Positions 16,442 to 25,031 of a stretch of DNA of 64,000 nt are shown here, piece by piece. The notes under the pieces were generated by a model. The model searched no databases and had not been told where the DNA came from. It saw only the letters and a list, made by a program, of their open reading frames with translations. The stretch lies in assembly GCA_028282545.1 (NCBI GenBank), contig JANQHT010000118.1:1-64000 (forward strand), in the 5' to 3' direction. The position numbers and the translations under genes were made by a program. Numbering within the stretch: position 1 is the first letter of the stretch; each line of letters opens with the position of its first letter. Source of the DNA: Spirochaetales bacterium (lineage in GTDB: Bacteria; Spirochaetota; Spirochaetia; DSM-27196; Alkalispirochaetaceae).

Positions 16442-16887
16442 GGTGCGCGATGATACCACGGGGGCGCCTCGGCGGGGAGTTGCCGTGCCCCGGAAGCGTC
16501 GAAGTAGAGCAGAAACAGCGCTTGCGGGATGATCCCGATTCCCGTACCCATTAGAAAGGGCGTTCCCCGGAAGAGAACGGCCACCGTGATGCCCGCGAGC
16601 AGGTAGAGCACATCGATTCGGGTGCTGACGATCAGAAGCGTTCGCAGCCGGAGCGTGTGGCGGACGTCACGTTCCTCGTCCGGAAGGGCCGCCGCGAACC
16701 GGCCGGCCCGCATCAGCCCCCACAGGGCAAGCACCAGGCAGATCGCACCGCAGAGGAGAGCCTGCACGGCAAAGCCGCGCCAGAAGGGCGACGGCAGAAA
16801 GGTCAGAGCGGTGCCGGCGATAATCGACGATACGCTCCACCGGGCGAGGTACCACGAAAGCGCACGGAGGTTGCGGGCATACGCCAT
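16438..16887 (-). CDS. Small four-helix membrane protein, unknown
   Basis: 149 residues from ATG 16887 (MAYARNLRALSWYLARWSVS). Four hydrophobic segments can be seen: SSIIAGTALTFLPSPF, AVQALLCGAICLVLALWGLM, IDVLYLLAGITVAVLF and MGTGIGIIPQALFLLYF. It is the first gene of the hisD-folC-macro-rqcH operon and overlaps hisD. No family was recognised. A longer start at 16923 is possible but its added residues look noncoding. Confidence 0.7.
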   Translation of the reverse strand: MAYARNLRALSWYLARWSVSSIIAGTALTFLPSPFWRGFAVQALLCGAICLVLALWGLMRAGRFAAALPDEERDVRHTLRLRTLLIVSTRIDVLYLLAGITVAVLFRGTPFLMGTGIGIIPQALFLLYFDASGARQLPAEAPPWYHRAP

Positions 16888-17004
16888 GGAACGACCATAC
16901 GCGGGGGCGGTTGCGAGAGGCAATACGGTTTATTTCGGCCGGCGACCGATAAAACTATTGCGGAAGGGGTCCCAATTCGCTACGCTCCTGCTCAGGAGGA
17001 AACG

Positions 17005-18177
17005 ATGGTAGTCAAGCCGATGATCCGGAACAACGTGTGCATGAACGCCCACCCCCTTGGATGTGAACTGCACGTGCAGGAACAGATCGCCTACGTGCGC
17101 GATCACGGGAGTCTCCCCGGCCCGAAAAATGCGCTGATCATCGGTTCGTCCGCCGGATACGGCCTCGCGACCCGCATCGTTTCCGCCTTTGGATCGGGTT
17201 CGGGAACGCTCGGAGTTGCCTTCGAATCACCGGCCAAGGGCAGCAGGACCGCTACCGTCGGCTGGTACAACGACCGCGCCTTTACAGCCGTGGCGGAAAC
17301 GATCGGTGGCGCCCAGCGACACCGTACGATTCTCGGGGACGCCTTTTCCCACGAAATAAAAAAAGAGGCGATCGACGCGATCCGTGAGATGTTCGGCACC
17401 GTGGATCTCGTGATTTACAGCCTGGCGTCACCCCTCAGGATCGATCCCGACACGGGCGAACGCTACTCCTCCGTTCTCAAGCCGATCGGCCGGACCTACT
17501 CCTCGGTCACGCTGGACGGCAAGACGGGCGTACTCACGGAGGCTTCCGTGGATCCCGCCACCGACGAAGAGATCGCCAACACGATCAAGGTCATGGGCGG
17601 CGAGGACTGGCAACTCTGGACGGATCAACTCGCGGCGGCGGGCGTTCTTGCGGACGGTGCCGTGACCGTCGCCTATTCGTACATCGGTCCGGAGATTACC
17701 TTTGCCCTGTACCGCGACGGTACCATCGGTCGCGCCAAGGAGCACCTCGAAGCGACGGCCCACACACTGACCAAGGCGCTCTCTTCGGTGAACGGCCGCG
17801 CCTACGTCTCCGTGAACAAAGCGCTCGTTACCCGGGCCAGTGCCGTGATCCCCGCCGTTCCCCTCTACATGGCAATCCTCTATCGCGTAATGAAGGCCCG
17901 TGGCACCCACGAGGGCACGATAGAGCAGATCTACCGTCTTTTCCGCGACCGCCTCTATACGGACGGCGCCCCCTCTGTCGACGAGGAGGGACGCATTCGT
18001 ATCGATGACTGGGAGATGGACCTCGCCGTTCAGGACGAAGTCGCCCGCGCCTGGAACTCGGTCACAGCGGAGAACCTGCTCGAAGTGGCGGACGTGGAGG
18101 GATTCCAGCGCGATTTCCTCCATCTCCACGGATTCGGGTACGACTCGATCGACTACGACCGGGACGTCCAGGTGTAG
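17005..18177 (+). CDS. fabV: trans-2-enoyl-CoA/ACP reductase (TER/FabV)
   Basis: 390 residues, ATG 17005 after CAGGAGGAAACG. NADH-binding loop ALIIGSSAGYGLATRI. The active-site pair Tyr236 and Lys245 (Y-x8-K in YRDGTIGRAK) is of the FabV/TER type. YSLASPLRIDP and the C-terminal YRLFRDRLY agree. It reduces the trans-2 double bond of enoyl-CoA or enoyl-ACP in fatty-acid synthesis or butyrate-type fermentation. The Treponema denticola enzyme is the well-known relative. Three bases separate it from the downstream acetyltransferase gene. Confidence 0.96.
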   Translation: MVVKPMIRNNVCMNAHPLGCELHVQEQIAYVRDHGSLPGPKNALIIGSSAGYGLATRIVSAFGSGSGTLGVAFESPAKGSRTATVGWYNDRAFTAVAETIGGAQRHRTILGDAFSHEIKKEAIDAIREMFGTVDLVIYSLASPLRIDPDTGERYSSVLKPIGRTYSSVTLDGKTGVLTEASVDPATDEEIANTIKVMGGEDWQLWTDQLAAAGVLADGAVTVAYSYIGPEITFALYRDGTIGRAKEHLEATAHTLTKALSSVNGRAYVSVNKALVTRASAVIPAVPLYMAILYRVMKARGTHEGTIEQIYRLFRDRLYTDGAPSVDEEGRIRIDDWEMDLAVQDEVARAWNSVTAENLLEVADVEGFQRDFLHLHGFGYDSIDYDRDVQV

Positions 18178-18180
18178 ACA

Positions 18181-18711
18181 ATGCCTCGCCTGGTGGGCGA
18201 CCGCGTCGTCCTTCGTGAGTATCGTTCCGACGATTTTGCTTCGCTCCGCGCCTGGGTGACCGATGCCGAGGCGTCCCGCCACCTCACGGGGATATTCGAT
18301 CCGCCCCACACGGAAGAGATGACGCGGGCCTTTCTCGAATCGGTATTGCAACGGTCCAACCGGGACATGTACCACTTCATTATCGCTCGTGTGGAAGATG
18401 AATCCTACCTGGGGCAGATCGACCTTCGGATCAAAGACCGTGTGGCGGGACGCGCCGATTTCGGAGTGATCATCCCGGAGCGCGCGAACCGCGGCAAGGG
18501 TTTCGGAACCGAGGCGATTCGGCTTCTCGTCGATTTCGCCTTCTCCCGTCTCAATCTTCACCGAGTGGAACTCGAGGTCTTCGCCGACAACGACCACGCC
18601 ATTCGCGTCTACGAACAACTCGGCTTCCGGCACGAAGGGCGCCATCGTGACTATTTCTATCGCGACGGCGCCTACCAGGACGCCGTTTCCATGGCCATGG
18701 TCCGCGAGTAA
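18181..18711 (+). CDS. GNAT acetyltransferase, RimJ/RimL-like
   Basis: 176 residues: MPRLVGDRVVLREYRSDD, then the acetyl-CoA-binding region (ADFGVIIPERANRGKGFGTE, close to the R/Q-x-x-G-x-G/A motif) and LNLHRVELEVFADNDHAIRV, YEQLGFRHEGRHRD. This is the layout of RimJ/RimL-type N-acetyltransferases, which modify protein N-termini or small amines. The exact substrate cannot be read. It is likely in one operon with fabV. Confidence 0.88.
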   Translation: MPRLVGDRVVLREYRSDDFASLRAWVTDAEASRHLTGIFDPPHTEEMTRAFLESVLQRSNRDMYHFIIARVEDESYLGQIDLRIKDRVAGRADFGVIIPERANRGKGFGTEAIRLLVDFAFSRLNLHRVELEVFADNDHAIRVYEQLGFRHEGRHRDYFYRDGAYQDAVSMAMVRE

Positions 18712-18725
18712 TTCCCGGTACAGAC

Positions 18726-18925
18726 GGAGGGCGACGAGCCCTCCGACGACGTTGTCTCTGTCAACCGACAAGCAGTTCTCATCGCGGAGATCAGGTGGCC
18801 GATCGGACGTGAATATCACCGGTCGCGCCAGGAAAGAAGAACAAAACGCGTCTCTGCAGCGCAGCGAAGCCAAGCGTTTTGTTCTTCGTGCCCTGGTCAT
18901 GTCATCACCTGCGATGAGAACTGCT
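18726..18925. repeat. Structured intergenic repeat, copy 1
   Basis: A 200-base element begins 15 bases after a stop codon. Left end: hairpin GGAGGGC-GACGA-GCCCTCC (18726-18744). Outer stem: AGCAGTTCTCATCGC (18771-18785) with GCGATGAGAACTGCT (18911-18925), perfect over 15 bases. Inner stem: GAAGAACAAAACGC (18836-18849) with GCGTTTTGTTCTTC (18874-18887), perfect over 14. The central loop is TCTCTGCAGCGCAGCGAAGCC. A second copy lies at 50350-50569. No protein function is supported. Confidence 0.75.
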
Positions 18926-18944
18926 GTTCGTCCGCGAATAATCC

Positions 18945-19008
18945 TTGACAGCGGCTTCCGCCGGGGTTACACTGACGTATTAAAAAACCGGTTTACTAAA
19001 TCGGTTTA
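18945..19008 (+). promoter_or_regulatory. Promoter and LacI-type operators of the sugar ABC operon
   Basis: TTGACA (18945-18950), 17 bases, TACACT (18968-18973). Two palindromic boxes follow the expected start of transcription: AAACCGGTTT (18985-18994) and TAAATCGGTTTA (18997-19008). The ribosome site AAAAGGAG and ATG 19026 come next. A LacI-family regulator is the last gene of this operon and probably binds here. Confidence 0.75.
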
Positions 19009-19025
19009 TACAAAAGGAGTTGTCT

Positions 19026-20270
19026 ATGAAACGTCTGATTGTTTTCGTTCTCGTCCTTGCGGTGTTCGCGGGTACCGCTTTCGCGTCCGGCGCTCCGGAA
19101 GGAGGCGGCATCACCCTGATGCAGAACAAGCCCGAGATCGACGCGATGCTGCAGGAGTACGGTGCTATCTGGTCCGAGTCCAGCGGTGTCGATATCACCA
19201 TCAAGTCCGTTGGAGGAGGCTCCGGCGCCGACATGGGGCAGCAGTTGCGTGCCGACTACGCTGCCGGTGAGATGCCCGACATCTTCACGATCGACGGGAT
19301 CGAGTCATACAAGGAATGGGAGAGCCTGATCCTGGATCTCTCCGACGAGCCCTGGGTCGACGAAACCGCGGTGGCTTTCACCGTGGACGGTAAGGTCTAC
19401 GGCATGCCCGTTGCGGTCGAAGGTTGGGGCATGGCGTACAACGCGGACGTTCTCAAGGCCGCCGGCGTTGATCCCGCTTCGCTCGTGAACTACGACGCCT
19501 ACGTGGATGCCTTTGCGAAGATTGACGCGATGAAGGGTCAACTCGGTCTCGACTCGGTCGTTTCCATGGCCGCCTCCGCCGAAATGGGCTGGGTCACGGC
19601 GCACCACAACTTCAACTCTCTGCTTTCGGCGGGTCTGCCCTACGGCGATCTCTCGGTAGTGAACGATCTCCTCGCGGGCAACGTGGACCAGCGGCGCCTG
19701 TCGGAGTATGCCGACTGGGTTGAACTCCTCTTCACGTACGCCGACCCGACGGTCCTCACTACGGGCAACTACGACGCCCAGGTTGGCGCCTTTGCCACCG
19801 GTAAGGCCGCGTTCCTCCACCAGGGGAACTGGACCGATCCCAACATGGCCGCCGCCAACGCCGGCTTCGATATGGCCTTTGCGCCCCACGGCGCTCTCCA
19901 CAGTGATACCGACGGGATCTTCGTGGCGGCGCCGTCCTTCTACGTGATCAACGCCGAGTCCGACAACATCGCTGCCGCCAAGCAGTACCTTCGTGATCTG
20001 GTGGAAACTGAGGCTGGACAGAACTACATGGTGAACGAAGCGGGCATGATCCCGGCCTTTGCCAACGTGAGCCTCAACCCGGCGGGCCAACTCTCGCGCT
20101 CCGTCCAGGAGTGGGCCGCCCAGGGCAAGGTGTACTCCTGGAGTCAGTATTACTTCAGTGGCGAGTTCCGTGACGGCACCCTGGCCCCCATTTACAACCA
20201 GTTCGCCACCGGCCAGATCGACAAGGCACGGTTCATGGCGCTCCTCACCGAGGCGTTCGGGAGCCTCTAA
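19026..20270 (+). CDS. Carbohydrate ABC transporter, substrate-binding protein
   Basis: 414 residues. The signal peptide (MKRLIVFVLVLAVFAGTAFA) is followed by a SGAPE start typical of mature spirochaete binding proteins. The fold is of the family 1 (MalE-like) type: EMPDIFTIDG, YGMPVAVEGWGMAYNADVLK and GKAAFLHQGNWTDPN. It delivers a sugar to the two permeases that follow. There is no lipobox Cys, so it is probably free in the periplasm. No ATPase gene is in the operon, so a shared MsmK/UgpC-type ATPase elsewhere is likely. Confidence 0.9.
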   Translation: MKRLIVFVLVLAVFAGTAFASGAPEGGGITLMQNKPEIDAMLQEYGAIWSESSGVDITIKSVGGGSGADMGQQLRADYAAGEMPDIFTIDGIESYKEWESLILDLSDEPWVDETAVAFTVDGKVYGMPVAVEGWGMAYNADVLKAAGVDPASLVNYDAYVDAFAKIDAMKGQLGLDSVVSMAASAEMGWVTAHHNFNSLLSAGLPYGDLSVVNDLLAGNVDQRRLSEYADWVELLFTYADPTVLTTGNYDAQVGAFATGKAAFLHQGNWTDPNMAAANAGFDMAFAPHGALHSDTDGIFVAAPSFYVINAESDNIAAAKQYLRDLVETEAGQNYMVNEAGMIPAFANVSLNPAGQLSRSVQEWAAQGKVYSWSQYYFSGEFRDGTLAPIYNQFATGQIDKARFMALLTEAFGSL

Positions 20271-20297
20271 CCGGTTCGCGTCGAATAGACACGCGGT

Positions 20298-20328
20298 TCG
20301 GGTGCCGGCGCAGCGCGGCGGCACCCGA
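20298..20328 (+). other. Hairpin between binding protein and permease genes
   Basis: TCGGGTGCCG and CGGCACCCGA form a perfect 10-bp stem with an 11-base loop. It has no T-run, so it is more likely a partial terminator or a 3'-end stabiliser that keeps binding-protein mRNA above permease mRNA. Confidence 0.6.
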
Positions 20329-20369
20329 TTCTCTCCATACTACATTAGGGGATACACCCGGGACCAAAC

Positions 20370-21290
20370 ATGAACCACTATCAACGGAACAGCGCGACAT
20401 TCTGGTTGTTCCTGACGCCGGTACTCGTGGCGTTTGCGCTCGTTATCGTCGTGCCGTTTTTCGTGGGGGCGTACTATTCACTCACCGACTGGAACGCCAC
20501 CGCGAGGGCCGGACAGGGGCTCACCTTCGTGGGCCTCGCCAACTTCGCCCGCACCTTCCAGGATCCGGGCTTCATCTACTCCTTTATCGTCACCACGATC
20601 TACACGATCGTGAACGTGGCACTGATCAACGTGCTTGCGATCGCACTCTCTTTGGTGGTAACGAGTCGGCTACGCCTGCGAAACGTCTACCGCATGGGCT
20701 TCTTTATCCCGTACCTCATCGGAGGTCTCGTCCTCGGATACCTGTGGCAGTTCATCTTCAACGTGGCAGTGCTGTCTGTGGGCGAGAGCATCGGGTTCCT
20801 CTCGTTCCTGGCCGATCCGGAGCGCCTGCTCCTGGGGCGCGTACCAACGGCGATATTCGCCATCGTCATCGTGGGAACGTGGCAATACGCCGGCTACATC
20901 ATGATGATCTACGTGGCGGCTATCGAGGGCGTTCCCGAGGAACTGTACGAGGCTTCCAGGATCGACGGAGCGTCGGAGTGGCAGAAATTCCGGAGCATTA
21001 CCGTACCGATGATCGCCCAGGCGTTCACCATTACGATGTTCCTGACGCTCGTCACGTCGTTCAAACAGTTCGACGTCAACTTCGCGCTCACCTCCGGCGG
21101 CCCGGCAACCACGTTTATGGGCAAGCCGATCTTCGGGTCCCAGCTACTTGCAATGAACATCTACCAGACCGCCTTTACCGGCAACGATCTTGCCGCCGGC
21201 CAGGCGCGGGCGGTCATCTTCTTCATCGTACTGGTGGTTTTCTCGGTCGTGCAGGTAACCATCAACAAGCGCAAAGAGCTGGAGATGTAG
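20370..21290 (+). CDS. Carbohydrate ABC transporter permease, MalF-like
   Basis: 306 residues with six hydrophobic segments, starting FWLFLTPVLVAFALVIVVPF. The EAA loop that docks the ATPase is EASRIDGASEWQKFRSITVP. This is the first of two permeases. It lies 99 bases after the binding protein gene, and only one base separates its stop from the next start. Confidence 0.93.
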   Translation: MNHYQRNSATFWLFLTPVLVAFALVIVVPFFVGAYYSLTDWNATARAGQGLTFVGLANFARTFQDPGFIYSFIVTTIYTIVNVALINVLAIALSLVVTSRLRLRNVYRMGFFIPYLIGGLVLGYLWQFIFNVAVLSVGESIGFLSFLADPERLLLGRVPTAIFAIVIVGTWQYAGYIMMIYVAAIEGVPEELYEASRIDGASEWQKFRSITVPMIAQAFTITMFLTLVTSFKQFDVNFALTSGGPATTFMGKPIFGSQLLAMNIYQTAFTGNDLAAGQARAVIFFIVLVVFSVVQVTINKRKELEM

Positions 21291-21291
21291 C

Positions 21292-22143
21292 ATGAAGAAG
21301 TACAGGCTCTATCTGTTTGAAGCGATCATGGTCGCGTTGCTGGTGTTCTTCCTCTACCCCTTTGTGATCGTCTTCATAAACTCCGCTAAGGATGCCTTCA
21401 GCGTGACCCAGTATCCCATGCGTCTTCCCGAGCACTGGGGCCAACTCTTCACCAACATGGCCACGATCTGGACGAGCAGCAACGTCCGCTACTCGTCCTC
21501 CTTTGTATCGTCCCTGGTTATCACCGTTTTCTCGCTCGCGGTGGTTACGATCTTTCCGGCCATGGCCGGATGGGTCCTGGTACGGACAAAGACGCGTGCC
21601 TCGCAGTTCATCTTCCTGCTCTTCGTGGCCGCCATGGTTATCCCCTTTCAGATCGTCATGTTTCCCCTGGTGTCGTGGTTCCGGGCGATTTTTACGGTGA
21701 CCGGGATCCGGCTGCTTCGCACTTATCTGGGGATTATCGTGGCCTACCTGGGGTTTGGACTCTCCCTCTCCGTCTTTATGTACCACGGGTTTATCAAGAG
21801 CATACCCCTGGAACTTGAAGAGGCGGCCATCATCGACGGCAGCCGGTTGCCCGGGGTTTTCTTCCGGATCATCTTTCCGCTGTTGACGCCGGTTCACGCG
21901 ACGATCGGGATCCTCCACGGGATCTGGATCTGGAACGACTTCCTACTGCCCCTGCTCGTTCTGGGTAAGGGGAACCGGATACAGACCCTGCCGCTGGCCG
22001 TAGCCAACTTTGCCGGGGCCTACGTCAAACAGTGGGACCTGATCCTCACGGCGATTCTCATGGCGATGATCCCCGTTCTTATCTTCTTTTTTGTGGCGCA
22101 AAAGCGTATCGTCAAGGGAATGGTTGCAGGATCAATCAAGTAG
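21292..22143 (+). CDS. Carbohydrate ABC transporter permease, MalG-like
   Basis: 283 residues, six hydrophobic segments. The EAA loop reads LEEAAIIDGSRLPGVFFRII. It pairs with the MalF-like permease just upstream. The start codon follows the preceding stop directly, with GAGATG as a weak ribosome site, so coupling is likely. Confidence 0.93.
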   Translation: MKKYRLYLFEAIMVALLVFFLYPFVIVFINSAKDAFSVTQYPMRLPEHWGQLFTNMATIWTSSNVRYSSSFVSSLVITVFSLAVVTIFPAMAGWVLVRTKTRASQFIFLLFVAAMVIPFQIVMFPLVSWFRAIFTVTGIRLLRTYLGIIVAYLGFGLSLSVFMYHGFIKSIPLELEEAAIIDGSRLPGVFFRIIFPLLTPVHATIGILHGIWIWNDFLLPLLVLGKGNRIQTLPLAVANFAGAYVKQWDLILTAILMAMIPVLIFFFVAQKRIVKGMVAGSIK

Positions 22144-22147
22144 GACC

Positions 22148-23170
22148 GTGGGCCGTATAACGATCAACGACATCGCCCGAATCTCGGGATACTCAAAGAC
22201 GAGCGTCTCCTTCGCCTTTAACGATCCGGGGCGCATCAGCGACAAGGCGCGGGAGAAAATCCTTTCAATCGCCTCTGAACTGGGGTACATCCCCGATCCC
22301 GTGGCGCGAAATCTGAGCCTCCGTCGCCACGGTACGATCGGACTCTTGCTTCCGCAGGTCATTCCGCTGGCGTTTCTCAATCCGCACCTGTCGCAGATCA
22401 TCCAGGGCATCGGCGAGGTCTGCGAGCGCGCGGCCCATTCACTGACGGTCATTCCCCCCGTCCGTGAATCGATCCTGGACGGTGTCCGAAACGCCGCCGT
22501 GGACGGGTTGATCACGCTGGGCCTCGAACCGGGTATGGAGTCGGTAGAACTCATCCGCAAACGTCATCTTCCATTTGTCACGATCGACGGGCGCGACGGT
22601 GGGGGATTTCCCGTCGTCGGAATCGACGATCGCGGCGGAGCCGCCGATGGGATGCGAACGATCCTCAACGCCGGCCATCGCGACGTGGCGATCATCTCCT
22701 TTGTCGAAGACCCGCGTCTGGCCACCTCCCACGTGAAAAACCAGCGTCTGGCCGGCTACAACGACGCCCTCGCCGAAGCGGGGCTGGCGGAATCGCCCCG
22801 CGTCCGCTTCGTCGAAAGTGAACCGTCCCTCTCCGGCGGGCGCGAGACGATGGAGGCGCTCCTGGAGAGTTCACCGCCTCCATCGGCCGTCGTTGCGATG
22901 AGTGACGTGATCGCCATCGGTGTTCTGCAACAGATCGAAACGGCGGGGCTGTCGGCACCGCGGGACGTATCCGTTATCGGGTTTGACAACATCCCCGAAG
23001 CGGTACTCGTGTCGCCGCGCCTGACTACCATCGCACAGCCCGGCGTCGAAAAGGGTCGGCGGGCTGCGGAACTCCTCATGGGGCTTATCGAGGGCGAAGA
23101 GGTGGATCACCACGTGGTCCTGCCCGTCCGCACGGTGGAACGCGAGTCGGTTGGCCCGCGCGTTGCGTAA
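22148..23170 (+). CDS. LacI-family transcriptional regulator
   Basis: 340 residues from GTG 22148, four bases after the permease stop. The N-terminal helix-turn-helix is ITINDIARISGYSKTSVSFA, with the hinge helix region ending DPVARNLSLRR. The periplasmic-binding-protein-like sensor domain follows (GTIGLLLPQVIPLAF, then SVIGFDNIPEAVLVSPRLTTI). As the last gene of the sugar importer operon it is the likely binder of the palindromes at 18985-19008. The inducer sugar is unknown. An upstream in-frame start would run into the permease gene and is rejected. Confidence 0.92.
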   Translation: MGRITINDIARISGYSKTSVSFAFNDPGRISDKAREKILSIASELGYIPDPVARNLSLRRHGTIGLLLPQVIPLAFLNPHLSQIIQGIGEVCERAAHSLTVIPPVRESILDGVRNAAVDGLITLGLEPGMESVELIRKRHLPFVTIDGRDGGGFPVVGIDDRGGAADGMRTILNAGHRDVAIISFVEDPRLATSHVKNQRLAGYNDALAEAGLAESPRVRFVESEPSLSGGRETMEALLESSPPPSAVVAMSDVIAIGVLQQIETAGLSAPRDVSVIGFDNIPEAVLVSPRLTTIAQPGVEKGRRAAELLMGLIEGEEVDHHVVLPVRTVERESVGPRVA

Positions 23171-23199
23171 CGGCCTCCATTCTAGTACCTTGGCGCGAT

Positions 23200-24912
23200 A
23201 TGAGATTTCACGAACTCGCACTCGATGACGAGATCCTTGCCGGCGTGGACGCGGCCGGTTTCGAAGAGTGCACCGAAGTACAGGAAAAGGCGATTCCCCA
23301 CATCCTCTCGGGACGCGATGTGGCGGTGCAATCGCAAACCGGTACCGGCAAAACAGCGGCCTTTCTCCTCCCGATTTTCCACCTGATACGGCATAACGAA
23401 ACGTACGCGAACTTGCAGGCGCTCGTCATTGCGCCCACACGGGAGCTGGCCCACCAGATTCGCGACGAGGCGGACATGCTCGGCGAGAACCTGGGCATCA
23501 AGACCGCCGTTGTCTACGGTGGCGTTGGATACGGTCCGCAGATCGACGCGCTCAAGGCGAATCCGAACATCATCGTGGGCACCCCGGGGCGCCTGATTGA
23601 CCTGAACCAGTCACACCACCTCGATTTCCGCGCCGTGGGTATCCTCGTTATTGACGAGGCGGATCGCCTCTTTGACATGGGGTTCTATCCCGATCTGCGG
23701 AAGATGCTGAAGCGCATGCGCGATCGCAAAGAGCGACTCAACATGCTCTTCAGCGCCACATTGAGCGTCAAGGCGCGCAACATCGCCTGGGAACACATGA
23801 ACGATCCCGTGGAGATCGAGATACACCCCGAACAGGTGACGGTAGACCGGGTGAAACAGACGCTCTACCACGTGGCGAGTGCGGAGAAGATGTCGCTCTT
23901 CCTGGGTCTCCTGAAAAAGCACCAACCGAGGAACGCGCTTATCTTCACCAACACCAAGCGCGCCGCGGAGATCGTCGCCAAGCGCATGGAGCGGAACGGG
24001 TATCCCACGGAGTTTATCATAGGAGACCTACCCCAGAAGAAGCGGCTCAACATCATCAGGCGCATCAAGGCGGGGCAGACGCAGTTTCTCGTGGCGACCG
24101 ATGTGGCGGCCCGGGGATTGCACATCAACGCCCTGGACATGGTGTTCAACTACGACCTTCCCGAGGACCCGGAGGCGTACGTTCACCGGATCGGGCGGAC
24201 GGCTCGCGCCGGGGAATCGGGCCACGCGGTTACCCTCGCGTGCGAACGGTTTGTCTACAGCCTTGACGCCATCGAAAAGCTGATCGGGCAATCGATACCG
24301 GCCGAGCGCTACGACGAGAGCGAACTTGAAACGGACGTAAGCGCCGGCGAACGGATTACCACCCGCCGCAGTGACGATGGCCGGTCCGGCGGAAGCCGCG
24401 GCGGGCCGCGCGACGCCTCCCGCAGGCGAAGCGGTGGCCGCTCGCACGGTGGTACTCACAGCCACGGTGGGGGGCACCGGGGCGGTCGCGGCCCGCGGGG
24501 AGCAGGGGATCGACGGCGTTCCGAATCGGGAGAGCGACGTTCCGAGACGGCGCCGCCACGACGCGCGGATCAGACCCGTCGTACTGAACAGCCGCACCCG
24601 CGGGGTGAGCGCAAGAGCGCCTCGGCTCCGCGTCGCGGCGACACCGTTGAAGAGCGGATCGCGTACTACCGCGCCAAGTACGGTGAGGACTTCAAACCCA
24701 CCGATGAAATGTTGAAAAACGTCCCGAAGGACAAGCCCCGACGCAAACCTGCGGCGAAGCGACCAAAGACGAAACAACCGACAAGGCAATCGGCAAGCCG
24801 GCCAGCCCTGCCCGGCGGCGGTAAAGCGGCTACCGAAGTTGCCATGAACGAGGCCGATACATCAAAGCCCAAAAAGCGACGCGGTATCATCGCGCGCCTC
24901 TTCGGCGCGTGA
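23200..24912 (+). CDS. DEAD-box RNA helicase
   Basis: 570 residues. Motif order: Q motif (ECTEVQEKAIPHIL), I (QTGTGKT), Ia (PTRELAHQ), GG, TPGR, II (DEAD in VIDEADRLFDMG), III (SAT), IV (NALIFTNTKRAAE), V (ATDVAARGLH), VI (HRIGRTARAG). After residue 385 or so comes a long Arg/Gly/Ser-rich basic tail that should bind RNA. The protein ends KKRRGIIARLFGA, possibly an amphipathic anchor. It likely remodels RNA in the degradosome or in ribosome assembly. Confidence 0.95.
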   Translation: MRFHELALDDEILAGVDAAGFEECTEVQEKAIPHILSGRDVAVQSQTGTGKTAAFLLPIFHLIRHNETYANLQALVIAPTRELAHQIRDEADMLGENLGIKTAVVYGGVGYGPQIDALKANPNIIVGTPGRLIDLNQSHHLDFRAVGILVIDEADRLFDMGFYPDLRKMLKRMRDRKERLNMLFSATLSVKARNIAWEHMNDPVEIEIHPEQVTVDRVKQTLYHVASAEKMSLFLGLLKKHQPRNALIFTNTKRAAEIVAKRMERNGYPTEFIIGDLPQKKRLNIIRRIKAGQTQFLVATDVAARGLHINALDMVFNYDLPEDPEAYVHRIGRTARAGESGHAVTLACERFVYSLDAIEKLIGQSIPAERYDESELETDVSAGERITTRRSDDGRSGGSRGGPRDASRRRSGGRSHGGTHSHGGGHRGGRGPRGAGDRRRSESGERRSETAPPRRADQTRRTEQPHPRGERKSASAPRRGDTVEERIAYYRAKYGEDFKPTDEMLKNVPKDKPRRKPAAKRPKTKQPTRQSASRPALPGGGKAATEVAMNEADTSKPKKRRGIIARLFGA

Positions 24913-24997
24913 TATCACGATATACCCGGCTCTGCTCCGGAAGCGATTTTTATTGACCAGGCACCGATGCCGCGAATAGGATGGCGTACAAACCGGG

Positions 24998-25026
24998 AAG
25001 CGACGCGCCTCTTATTGTTCTATACT
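24998..25026 (+). promoter_or_regulatory. Family A promoter (copy A4)
   Basis: AAGCGA (24998-25003), 17 bases, TATACT (25021-25026), five bases to GTG 25032. It matches the promoter layout of the three A copies near 7-8 kb. Confidence 0.62.
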
Positions 25027-25031
25027 TGAAC

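Noticed and set aside
24028-24789. Minus-strand open frame opposite the helicase tail
   Set aside because: Shadow of the low-complexity Arg/Gly tail; no ribosome site and no domain.
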